Source: Alkalimonas mucilaginosa (GTDB lineage Bacteria > Pseudomonadota > Gammaproteobacteria > Enterobacterales > Alteromonadaceae). From it: a stretch of 64,000 bases of DNA. Where the stretch lies: assembly GCF_036327005.1 (NCBI RefSeq), contig NZ_JAUGZK010000003.1:124001-188000 (forward strand). Reading direction: 5' to 3'. A program made the position numbers and the translations under genes. A model generated the notes under the pieces. The model was not told the origin of the DNA. It saw only the letters and a program-made list of their open reading frames with translations, and did no database searches. Below, piece after piece: positions 7,211 to 13,747 of this stretch (positions within the stretch are counted from its first letter, which is position 1; the number at the start of each line of letters is the position of its first letter).

Positions 7211-7380
7211 TGAACCTCTTTGGCGTTATCTGTTTCCCTATCCAGCCGATACGGGTTCACTGCTACCCTAACCCACGCTACGCGCGTTTCATTGCACAGC
7301 GCTTAACAGAGCTAGCCAGCGAACAGCAATACCCGACCTTCTTTGTTGTCTCCACGGCATACAGGAGGCCATTCCTATGA
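7210..7380 (+). CDS. Small phage ORF upstream of pII
   Basis: A 56-residue open frame that shares its first base with the stop of the preceding gene (TAATG) and overlaps the pII start by four bases (ATGA). It begins MNLFGVICFPIQPIRVHCYP and ends FFVVSTAYRRPFL. It is basic, contains two cysteines and several aromatic residues, and has no domain that I recognise. The overlaps on both sides and the absence of any gap argue that it is translated. It also carries the strong AGGAGG at 7362-7367 that serves the pII start, so it may matter chiefly as a translational coupler. Confidence 0.55.
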   Translation: MNLFGVICFPIQPIRVHCYPNPRYARFIAQRLTELASEQQYPTFFVVSTAYRRPFL

Positions 7381-8408
7381 TGATAGATTGGCTTACTGTC
7401 GTGATACCGATGAAGCACCCGCGCATTCATAACGGCCATACACAAAAAATCTCTAAGGATGGCGAATTGCTTTGGTCTGTTTCTTCTTCTCAGCAATTTG
7501 CAGGCTCGTTTGAATCGTCCATTGCAGTCAAAAGCAACCAGCTAACAGAGTGCTTGCAGTATGGCGAAATGTTGTACTTCTCCGGCAACCCAACCAAGTT
7601 CTTGCAGGGCCACAACGTTGTTGGCTCGCTCGATATGAACATGCTGGTTGAACGCACTCTAGACCAGATTGCCAGGGCATTGGATTTTCAAGTCGACCAC
7701 TTCACCAGGCACCGTATCCGCTGTGGTAATTACTACTTGAAGCGTGTCGATATCAACTGCATGTTCGAACTGCCAAGCCTTTCTGATGTCCGGGCATTCA
7801 TAGACGCGGCATCGGTTAAGTTTCGTACCCGTCATGGCCGTTGTACTGTCACCAAAGGTACGTTTTACATCGGTAAGAATTCAAAGCGCTGGAGCTTCAA
7901 AGGCTACAGCAAGTTCGATGAAATTATGAAAGGTGAAAAGGGTCACCGCTTGCCCGTAGAGCTTTTCAACTCCCCTCTTGTTCCCTTCGTGGAAAACAAG
8001 CTTCGTCTTGAACTGGTATTGCGTGCGCCAGAGCTCAAGAAAATAACTGACGACAACAACCCCACAGCACGCCAAGTACTGTCTCTCGGATTGGAGACCA
8101 TTTTTAACGATTATCTGAGGAGGATTGATATGTCCGCCAATGTCAGTTTGAAAGATGAGCAGTTGCTCAAACTGCCTCGCAAAGTCCAGGGCACTTACGC
8201 GCTCTGGAAACAAGGTTTCGATGTTCGCTCTGTGTTGGCCAATGGCACCTTTTACCGCCATAAAGACGCCCTGCAAGAGTTCGACATTGATATTTCACTG
8301 CCTTTCGACGGTGAGCACACTGCTAGCAACGTGGTTCCAATGGTTCGTATTTTGGAAGCTCAGCCGGTTGCTATTCCATCCAATTTACGCAAATACATCA
8401 TCCATTAA
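7377..8408 (+). CDS. Filamentous phage replication initiator pII
   Basis: A 343-residue protein of the phage/plasmid replication protein II/X family, which nicks the viral strand of the replicative form to start rolling-circle replication and reseals it. It starts MMIDWLTVVIPMKHP, typical of the family (hydrophobic strand with IDW), followed by a beta-rich nuclease domain. Candidate catalytic elements are RVDINCMF near residues 124-131, the YIGKNSKRWSFKGYSK stretch near residues 163-178 (tyrosine and lysine, as in rolling-circle nickases) and KLRLELVLR near residue 210. AGGAGG lies eight bases before the start. An in-frame second start at codon 252 has its own strong ribosome site and should give pX. 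The target origin is probably in the hairpin-rich region at 13150-13500. Confidence 0.88.
   Translation: MMIDWLTVVIPMKHPRIHNGHTQKISKDGELLWSVSSSQQFAGSFESSIAVKSNQLTECLQYGEMLYFSGNPTKFLQGHNVVGSLDMNMLVERTLDQIARALDFQVDHFTRHRIRCGNYYLKRVDINCMFELPSLSDVRAFIDAASVKFRTRHGRCTVTKGTFYIGKNSKRWSFKGYSKFDEIMKGEKGHRLPVELFNSPLVPFVENKLRLELVLRAPELKKITDDNNPTARQVLSLGLETIFNDYLRRIDMSANVSLKDEQLLKLPRKVQGTYALWKQGFDVRSVLANGTFYRHKDALQEFDIDISLPFDGEHTASNVVPMVRILEAQPVAIPSNLRKYIIH
8130..8408 (+). CDS. pX-like protein from internal start within pII
   Basis: An in-frame internal ATG (codon 252 of the pII homologue) is preceded by GAGGAGG at 8117-8123 with six bases of spacing, the strongest ribosome site in the prophage. It would give a 92-residue protein, MSANVSLKDEQLLKLPRK onward. 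In Ff phages gene X is exactly such an in-frame C-terminal restart of gene II (111 residues) and is needed for ssDNA accumulation. Seen: the start and the ribosome site. Known: the gene II/X relation. Inferred: that it is used here. Confidence 0.65.
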   Translation: MSANVSLKDEQLLKLPRKVQGTYALWKQGFDVRSVLANGTFYRHKDALQEFDIDISLPFDGEHTASNVVPMVRILEAQPVAIPSNLRKYIIH

Positions 8409-8418
8409 GGGGTAAACC

Positions 8419-8793
8419 ATGAACCAGAATATTTTAGTTGAAGGCGATGCAATCATCGGTGTTGTAGTCGGTGTATCACAGCGCAACCAGACCAACCGCC
8501 AGACAGGCGAAATCTACGCCATTACTGAGCTGGGTATCTCTCAGGTTGTTGTCGATAAGTACGGCAACCATCAGGAACACGTCACTGATGTCACAGTGAC
8601 CAACCAGCAAATCAAAGATGGTGCCATGACCAAGCTCAACGACCTTAAGGGCAAAAAGGTCATCATTCCGGTCTGGCATCGTACCTACAACACAAAGAAC
8701 GGTAATGGTGGCAAGACCTATTACCTTACTAACGACTGGGATAAAACCCATTACGTTATTCCTCAGCAGCAACCTATGAAGGCTGCTAGCTAA
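8419..8793 (+). CDS. Probable phage ssDNA-binding protein (pV equivalent)
   Basis: A 124-residue, beta-rich soluble protein with AGGGG before the ATG. It follows pII directly, where filamentous phages encode the ssDNA-binding protein that coats new viral strands before assembly. Features that fit an OB-fold are the opening ILVEGDAIIGVVVGVSQRNQ, repeated short strands, many Asn/Gln/Lys and the aromatic YYLTNDWDKTHYV near the end. There is no conserved catalytic motif. The assignment comes mainly from size, composition and position; direct similarity to Ff pV is not visible. Confidence 0.6.
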   Translation: MNQNILVEGDAIIGVVVGVSQRNQTNRQTGEIYAITELGISQVVVDKYGNHQEHVTDVTVTNQQIKDGAMTKLNDLKGKKVIIPVWHRTYNTKNGNGGKTYYLTNDWDKTHYVIPQQQPMKAAS

Positions 8794-9053
8794 TGGCCAT
8801 CTGTGCAATACCGGACGCATCCGGTTTTCTACAATCCGTCGATACTCCAATAGAGTATTGCACTGGCTTCATATTGCTTGAACCAGTTGATTCAGCTAAT
8901 GCGCTGCATCAACTGTTTGACCCTGCTTACCTGAGTGCTGGAGACATACAAACCGCCTTCATGCTCGGTATGACACTGCCATTATTGGCATACCTGACCG
9001 CCTGGGCTTACCAGACGGTTATTAACTTTGCATCTTCCGATAAGGAGTATTAA
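8793..9053 (+). CDS. Small membrane protein of the structural module
   Basis: An 86-residue protein sharing one base with the previous stop (TAATG). The first 50 residues contain two cysteines (MAICAIPDASG, then IEYCTGFILLEPVDSANAL). A single hydrophobic helix follows (AFMLGMTLPLLAYLTAWAYQTVI). Inoviruses of pseudomonads and vibrios commonly carry a Cys-containing, one-helix protein of this size directly before the major coat gene; its role there is not settled, perhaps minor coat or assembly. AGGAG near its 3' end serves the following coat gene. Confidence 0.65.
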   Translation: MAICAIPDASGFLQSVDTPIEYCTGFILLEPVDSANALHQLFDPAYLSAGDIQTAFMLGMTLPLLAYLTAWAYQTVINFASSDKEY

Positions 9054-9055
9054 TT

Positions 9056-9190
9056 ATGGATTTTGGTCCTATCACCGGCGCAATTGACGCCACCGTTATT
9101 GTTGGCGCTATCTCTGCAATTGCAGCCCTGAAAGTTTTACCAGGCGTTGCTAAGTGGGGTTACGGCAAAGTAATCGGTTGGTTCCGTTAA
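9056..9190 (+). CDS. Major coat protein (pVIII), leaderless Pf3-like
   Basis: A 44-residue protein: acidic N-terminal segment (MDFGPITGAIDATV), hydrophobic core (IVGAISAIAALKVLPGVA) and basic C-terminus (KWGYGKVIGWFR). This is the charge layout of filamentous-phage major coat proteins, where the acidic end faces outward and the basic end touches DNA. AGGAG lies eight bases before the ATG. There is no cleavable signal peptide, unlike pVIII of Ff and Pf1 but like the 44-residue Pf3 coat, which inserts through YidC without Sec. It would not pass a 60-residue ORF filter. It lies in the expected place between the early genes and pIII and is followed by a stable hairpin. Confidence 0.85.
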   Translation: MDFGPITGAIDATVIVGAISAIAALKVLPGVAKWGYGKVIGWFR

Positions 9191-9202
9191 TCGTCATCAA
9201 CT

Positions 9203-9226
9203 AGCAGGGGCAGCAATGCCCCTTGC
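9203..9226 (+). terminator. Hairpin downstream of major coat gene
   Basis: GGGGCA and TGCCCC pair around GCAA, extended by AGCA/TGCT with one bulged base, 12 bases after the coat gene stop. There is no T run, so a partial terminator or mRNA-stabilising stem is more likely than a full stop. Filamentous phages typically have such an element after gene VIII to keep coat expression high relative to pIII. Confidence 0.55.
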
Positions 9227-9239
9227 TTACGGAGAATTT

Positions 9240-9323
9240 ATGATTTGGGCATTTGGCTATTTTATTTTGGGAGCAATCACAAGTGCAGCAGCTATCGCAG
9301 GTTTTAAAACAGCTGGGGGCTAA
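9240..9323 (+). CDS. Tiny minor coat protein (pVII/pIX-like)
   Basis: A 27-residue open frame with GGAG a few bases before the ATG, encoding MIWAFGYFILGAITSAAAIA followed by GFKTAGG. It is almost entirely one hydrophobic helix with a short basic tail, the usual form of the tip proteins pVII and pIX (about 32-33 residues). It lies directly between the major coat gene and pIII, as expected. Its 3' half overlaps the likely start of the pIII gene in another frame. Too short for similarity to be meaningful; the ribosome site and position are the evidence. Confidence 0.6.
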   Translation: MIWAFGYFILGAITSAAAIAGFKTAGG

Positions 9324-11133
9324 CCTCCCCCGATTTATCCAGCGGTTGGCAATCCGCCGCCTGTTTTTCTACGTTATACGCCACCCCCTCCGCTCTCTAT
9401 TTTTCCTTATCAAAGCCTACCTGCTGCTAATGCTCTTTGCTTTGTGCCTTACCTTTGCAGCAGGCTCTTTAGCGGCTGAAAACCCCTGCGCACAAGGGGA
9501 AGTTTACAGTCCTGATGATGGCTTGTGCGGCATACCTGCCCCAGATTCAGCATGCACAATCACATCGATTTTCGTAAATAATGGTAACTTAGCCGGTAGA
9601 AGTTATCAGTCTTATCAGCTATGGTTTGCTGCTGCTAACGCTGTAACTCCAGGTCATCAAGTTGGTTCGTGCGAGTCAGTAACTCCAAATTCATCTCGTG
9701 AATGGGTAACGCAACAAATCACTACAGCAGATTTAGGCTTTACATGCCCCGATTCTGGTAGCTTTGTTGATCTCACTTATAATCATGATAGAGAGGTACA
9801 CAAAACACGTATAGCACGCACAACGGGCTCTAACTGCACCACAACAAATTCAGTCGATACGTCTACCACCATCGTTACAGCACGCGTTAATTTTAACCGT
9901 GATGGTGATATTGAATGCCCTGATTCTCATCCTATTGGCCCGCGATTTTTGGACACTGGCGAAATAATAGGTAACTTCTGCTTTCGTATTGCAGAGCCGC
10001 CACCCCCATGCGATTGCTCTGACTTACAAGGCCAGGGAACATGGGCTGGCCTGTCTTACTTGGCTGCATCCTCGGCTTACAGTCAGGACAATCCTCCTCA
10101 ATGCTTAACCATCACTGACAACGGCCAGTCTTGTGACTGCCAGATAGTTGCCGGTAACTGGGCTGCTTTTGCCGTTGGTATTGATGGATCACAATTGCGC
10201 TGGCAACCGCTCCCGACAGCTCAGGGCCAGCCAGCAGGTACATTTACCGGCGCATCCTGTGGTGATGAAGAATCGACAACGCCCCCGCCAGAGCGGGAAA
10301 CCTGCTTTACATTGCAAGACGGCACCAGGTATTGCTTGGCTGACCGTGACCAGAACTGTACCCGCATTGATGGTGTTGAAGTCTGTCAACCAGGCTGCGG
10401 CAGATTGAACGGTGACTTTGTTTGCTTTGATGGCCAGGACGACAACCCAACAAACCCGGGTGATGACCTTGAGGATATAGACGACAACATTACCGACCCA
10501 AACAAATCCATCAATGACATGGTAAAAAGCGACTTTAAAGAGGTGCAACGTGGCACTGAACAACGTCTAGACCAACTAGCCCGCCTTTTGCAGAACTCAA
10601 ATAATGCAAGCCGCACAAACCATAATGCCAGCATGTCACAGTACCAGGCATCTAATAGAGCCCTGGGCAATATTGACTCAAAACTGGCAGGTATTGGTGA
10701 CACCCTAACAGCCATGGCAGGCACGTTGGATGGCATAGCCGATTCCTTGTCTGGTGACCCTGATGGTGACTGTGAAGGCGATGACTGTGACGACGAAACA
10801 ACAGACCCAGGCATTGATTATTCAACCGATGCACTGAGCGAATTCACCGGAGAACCCAACGACTGGGAAGAGCGCAATTTTGGCACTGTTATGAAAGCAG
10901 CTGTTGACCGCATGCAGGAAGCTCCTGTATTTGAATCTGTCAGCACCTTTTTTGATGTGTCATTTGGCGGTGATTGCCCTATTTGGCAGGCATCAGTGCC
11001 AATGATGGGGGCTACGTTTGATATCAACATAGACCAGCTATGTAGCCCAACCATGAATTCACTTTGGCCCATCATCAGGGCCATCATTATCTTAGGTTTT
11101 TCAGTGTTAGCGTTTAGGGTGGCAATACTATGA
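9283..11133 (+). CDS. Adsorption protein pIII-like
   Basis: About 616 residues. A GTG at 9283 with GGGAG nine bases upstream is preferred; a TTG at 9253 is the alternative. A hydrophobic segment near residues 40-60 (FFLIKAYLLLMLFALCLTFAAG) is followed by the cleavage-like SLAAENPC, so the protein is exported. The exported part is rich in cysteines in pairs, Pro and acidic residues. A long Asp-rich linker and a helical Gln/Asn segment (residues about 410-490) come next, and the end has a hydrophobic anchor SLWPIIRAIIILGFSVLAF plus a short tail. This is the layout of pIII: receptor and TolA-binding domains, flexible linker, membrane-anchored C-domain. The family of the receptor domains cannot be told. 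Confidence 0.8.
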   Translation: MQQLSQVLKQLGANLPRFIQRLAIRRLFFYVIRHPLRSLFFLIKAYLLLMLFALCLTFAAGSLAAENPCAQGEVYSPDDGLCGIPAPDSACTITSIFVNNGNLAGRSYQSYQLWFAAANAVTPGHQVGSCESVTPNSSREWVTQQITTADLGFTCPDSGSFVDLTYNHDREVHKTRIARTTGSNCTTTNSVDTSTTIVTARVNFNRDGDIECPDSHPIGPRFLDTGEIIGNFCFRIAEPPPPCDCSDLQGQGTWAGLSYLAASSAYSQDNPPQCLTITDNGQSCDCQIVAGNWAAFAVGIDGSQLRWQPLPTAQGQPAGTFTGASCGDEESTTPPPERETCFTLQDGTRYCLADRDQNCTRIDGVEVCQPGCGRLNGDFVCFDGQDDNPTNPGDDLEDIDDNITDPNKSINDMVKSDFKEVQRGTEQRLDQLARLLQNSNNASRTNHNASMSQYQASNRALGNIDSKLAGIGDTLTAMAGTLDGIADSLSGDPDGDCEGDDCDDETTDPGIDYSTDALSEFTGEPNDWEERNFGTVMKAAVDRMQEAPVFESVSTFFDVSFGGDCPIWQASVPMMGATFDINIDQLCSPTMNSLWPIIRAIIILGFSVLAFRVAIL

Positions 11134-11453
11134 GTAAGGTCAAAGAATGGTTTGCAAACCTCTGGCAAGGGTTTGTGGATTGGTTGGTTGCAATCATTAT
11201 CATCATCCTCACCTGGATAAAGGATCTCTTTTTGCTCATCTTTGAGCTGATGCTGGATGGCGTTGTTTTTATCTTTGAATTGCTAACACCGCCAGACTTT
11301 CTGGCCGGTGGTATGGATGCCCTGGTAACAGCCCTGCCACCAAGTGTCACTTATTTTTTGGGCCAATCAGGTGTTGCAGAAGGTATCGCCATTTACGGCG
11401 CTGGCGTCACCTTCCGCTTACTCCGCAAACTCTTCACCCTGGGACAATGGTAA
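11130..11453 (+). CDS. Minor coat protein pVI-like (DUF2523)
   Basis: A 107-residue membrane protein overlapping the pIII stop by four bases. It has a very hydrophobic N-terminal half (WLVAIIIIILTWIKDLFLLI, then LDGVVFIFELL), a loop with PPDFLAGGMDALVTALPPSV, and a basic end (GAGVTFRLLRKLFTLGQW). The order pIII, this protein, Zot and the DUF2523-like FRLLRKLFTLGQW ending identify it as the pVI equivalent that caps the virion with pIII and is needed for release from the membrane. The Zot gene starts immediately after its stop. Confidence 0.8.
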   Translation: MSKVKEWFANLWQGFVDWLVAIIIIILTWIKDLFLLIFELMLDGVVFIFELLTPPDFLAGGMDALVTALPPSVTYFLGQSGVAEGIAIYGAGVTFRLLRKLFTLGQW

Positions 11454-12548
11454 ATGATTATTTTCCACGAAGGCTTGCCCCGCTCAGGCAAAAGCTACGA
11501 AGCCATCAAAGAACACATCATTCCGGCTCTAACAAAGGGCCGCAAGGTCTTTGCCCGTATCAATGGCCTCAACTATGAGCAGATAGCTAAGCTTGCCGAC
11601 ATTACCCTGGAGGAATGCCAGCAGCTGCTGTTCCACATCACTGAAGAACAGGTACCGACTATCTACGAACACGTAGAAAATGACGCCCTGGTCGTTATTG
11701 ATGAACTGCAAAACTTCTTTCCTAGCGGTCGCGGCAAGCTCAGCGATGACATGACCAAATTTATCACTGAGCACGGTCACAGTGGGCTCGATATTCTCAC
11801 AATGGGCCAGGCTATATCGGACTGCCACAACCTCTGGCGCAAGCGTACACAGCGTAAAATTCAGTTCCTCAAGCTCGATATGGTTGGCAAGGACAACAGC
11901 TACAAATGGACTGCCTACACAAACCGACCAGACCCCAAAGGCGAACCCACTTGGGTAAAAATTACCTCCGGTACCAAGAAATATGATCCTGCCTATTTTG
12001 GTGCCTATCTGTCACACCAACCTGACACTGAGAACAAAGACAACTTGGAAGATGCCAGGTTAAACATCTTCAACGCAAAATCGTTACGTTACGGCGTTCC
12101 TCTGGTTTTATTCCTGGCCGTCTACGCCGTTTATCACCTGTACTCGTTTTTCTCATCACCAAGTGTGGTAACTGTCGAACAAAATCCACCCCATCATGTT
12201 GAGACTAACCACACTCCCCAACAACACCAGCAACACCAGCAACCCCCTCGCCGCCCTACAGATTTTGTCATGTCCAATGACCAGCGCTACACCCCAAAGC
12301 TCACGTATATGAGCAGCTATTTTTCATTCATCCAAGATTTTTTGGTTGTCTGGGAAGATAGCCAGGGCCGTGTCCAGGACATGCTGTATATGGATGGATT
12401 CCGTGACATGGGTTACACCTTTGAAAAGCTTTCCATGGGTGTCAGGGTGCGCAAGGGTGACTATGAGCAGATTTATCGTTGGATGCCTGTGCACGAGTCC
12501 TGGGGCCGTGTACCGGTGCAGACCCAAAATGAGCTTAGCGGCTCCTAG
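11454..12548 (+). CDS. zot: Zot / pI assembly ATPase
   Basis: A 364-residue zonula-occludens-toxin-family protein, the inner-membrane motor that drives filamentous phage assembly. Walker A is GLPRSGKS at residues 7-14 and Walker B is ALVVIDELQNFFP at about 78-90, with HGHSGLDILTMGQ downstream as in the family. A single membrane segment lies at about 214-233 (GVPLVLFLAVYAVYHLYSFF). The remaining 130 residues, periplasmic in this family, start with a Pro/His/Gln linker. The ATG immediately follows the pVI stop. No pIV secretin gene is nearby, so pI must dock to a host secretin. The stop codon is part of a long hairpin. Confidence 0.92.
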   Translation: MIIFHEGLPRSGKSYEAIKEHIIPALTKGRKVFARINGLNYEQIAKLADITLEECQQLLFHITEEQVPTIYEHVENDALVVIDELQNFFPSGRGKLSDDMTKFITEHGHSGLDILTMGQAISDCHNLWRKRTQRKIQFLKLDMVGKDNSYKWTAYTNRPDPKGEPTWVKITSGTKKYDPAYFGAYLSHQPDTENKDNLEDARLNIFNAKSLRYGVPLVLFLAVYAVYHLYSFFSSPSVVTVEQNPPHHVETNHTPQQHQQHQQPPRRPTDFVMSNDQRYTPKLTYMSSYFSFIQDFLVVWEDSQGRVQDMLYMDGFRDMGYTFEKLSMGVRVRKGDYEQIYRWMPVHESWGRVPVQTQNELSGS

Positions 12549-12580
12549 CCATACGCCTGCCGTTAGGCAGCCGTATGGCT
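12547..12580 (+). other. Long hairpin at the end of zot, candidate packaging signal or terminator
   Basis: Fifteen-base arms (AGCCATACGCCTGCC and GGCAGCCGTATGGCT) pair with one mismatch around the loop GTTA. A second, smaller stem, GGAGC/GCTCC around TGCG, follows at 12583-12596. Neither has a T run. In Ff phages the packaging signal is an imperfect hairpin beyond the last assembly gene, so this is a candidate. Attenuation between zot and the cargo gene is the alternative. Confidence 0.6.
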
Positions 12581-12656
12581 ATGGAGCTGCGGCTCCAATT
12601 GCTTTCTTCCATCAATTGCAATAAGCTCTTAACAAATTAAATTGCAAGTATCTGTT

Positions 12657-13148
12657 ATGTTTCGCTACCTCCCAATTTTAGCCATTATCAGCTTGCCTCT
12701 TCTCGCTAATGAGCAATATACAGTTGCTCAATGCCAATCCATTGCAACTGAACGAGAGCGCATTAAAAGCCGATTTAGGTCTGGTTTCAGAGAGCAGGAG
12801 AGAAATTACTTGAATCGCCGTGACAACGAGCTGTTCTTGCTTTTATCCAGGCACTGCACCAACCCTATTCAGCCAGGCACCGGACAGGCCAGCAGCAATA
12901 CGCAACAGCAAAGAACCGTGACACGCTCACGCACTACAGTGCGCAACCAGCCCATTAATACCAATTATTCAGCCCGAAACCGAGTTTATACCGGCGAAAA
13001 GGCTCAAGCCTGGCAGGATTTTTACCAGGCATCTGATGAATGCAGACGAAGAAACCCCTCCCAGGCTGATTTTGTGGCCTGTGCTGAGGATAGAGCCCGT
13101 CAAAGACGAGAGTTTGAGGCTCAATGGCGTCAGACCAATCCAGATTAA
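12657..13148 (+). CDS. Secreted Arg/Gln-rich phage cargo protein
   Basis: About 163 residues from the ATG at 12657; a TTG five codons upstream is possible. The first 18 residues, MFRYLPILAIISLPLLAN, are a signal peptide. The mature part is rich in Arg, Gln and Asn, with four cysteines (VAQCQS, RHCTNP, DECRRR, VACAED), which suggests two disulphides, and a basic, Thr/Ser-rich linker in the middle. No domain is recognised. It lies after Zot, outside the conserved inovirus core and in the position where CTXphi carries ctxAB, so it is a candidate cargo gene. An additional virion or assembly protein is equally possible. Confidence 0.7.
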   Translation: MFRYLPILAIISLPLLANEQYTVAQCQSIATERERIKSRFRSGFREQERNYLNRRDNELFLLLSRHCTNPIQPGTGQASSNTQQQRTVTRSRTTVRNQPINTNYSARNRVYTGEKAQAWQDFYQASDECRRRNPSQADFVACAEDRARQRREFEAQWRQTNPD

Positions 13149-13149
13149 T

Positions 13150-13500
13150 TCTGGCCTGCATGACCGGCGATAGCCGGTGCAGTGAGCGATAGCGAACGGG
13201 AACCCAGCTCCCCTCTGGTAAATGACTCCTTTATTCCGCGCCCACAATGGTTGATTTCAATCCGGCCCCTCCCGCGCTTGCCGAACAGACAGCGGCGTTA
13301 GCCGCACAAAGCGCCCGTAGGGCCGCTATAAATCGCTTTAGCGTCTCGCGCCATTGGCGCGTTTTCCCCGTCGCGTCTCCGCGACTCGCGAAGCGTTTTC
13401 TTCTGGGGCGTCTCCGCCCCTCTCCTTCTGCCGTCTCCGGCAGGCTCGCCGCAGGCGTTTTCTCTCTCTTGGGCGCGTCTCCGCGCCCCGCGATTTTTTC
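13150..13500 (+). repeat. Array of short hairpins with conserved loops (putative phage origin region)
   Basis: A GC-rich non-coding stretch containing at least eight small stems. Four share the identical loop GTCTCC: 13370-13385 (GTCGC/GCGAC), 13405-13420 (GGGGC/GCCCC), 13429-13442 (TGCC/GGCA) and 13471-13488 (GGGCGC/GCGCCC). Others are 13163-13178 (ACCGGC/GCCGGT, loop GATA), 13292-13305 (GCGGC/GCCGC, loop GTTA), 13313-13323 (GCCC/GGGC, loop GTA) and 13347-13361 (CGCGCCA/TGGCGCG). GCGTTTTC recurs at 13359, 13393 and 13455 between stems. The position, in the phage intergenic region before attR, suits the viral and complementary-strand origins. Confidence 0.7.
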
Positions 13501-13700
13501 GGCTAAAACAGCACTTCGGATCGAGGAAAATTTTTTTTCGCACTCGGCCGACAGGCCAAAAGGTTAAGTGATACTGCTCTTTTCTCCCATTTTGGGAATT
13601 ATTCGGTGTCTGACTTTAAAAACAAGCCGCTTTTTTAACGATGTCTGCCAGTTGCTCTAAACCAGAATCAACACCTAGCCTTTTTCCCAATTATGGCAAT
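13501..13700. other. Quiet AT-richer stretch before attR
   Basis: No gene or clear structure is seen between the hairpin array and the terminator at 13701. There is an eight-T run at about 13531-13538. Overlapping open frames reaching in from 13247 and 13298 are by-products of the hairpin array. Confidence 0.5.
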
Positions 13701-13723
13701 AAAAAAGGCCGGAGATACCGGCC
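13701..13723 (-). terminator. Rho-independent terminator, minus strand
   Basis: GGCCGG and CCGGCC pair around a five-base loop, and on the minus strand the stem is followed directly by six T. It lies 25 bases inside the right att site. No minus-strand gene precedes it up to the host gene at 13891, so it probably stops transcription entering the prophage from the chromosome, or ends an unseen small transcript. Confidence 0.7.
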
Positions 13724-13747
13724 CGACTTGTTTCTTAACTTATTGTA

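Noticed and set aside
13290..13490. Hairpin array considered as a CRISPR array or integron attC cluster
   Set aside because: The repeated unit is too short and irregular, stems differ in sequence, there are no equal-length spacers, and no cas or integrase gene is near.
13247..13567. 106-codon plus-strand open frame, and an 81-codon minus-strand frame at 13298-13543
   Set aside because: Both are made of Arg/Ser/Ala/Pro-rich text generated by the hairpin array. The repeated stems force the frames open; there is no ribosome site and no protein-like pattern.
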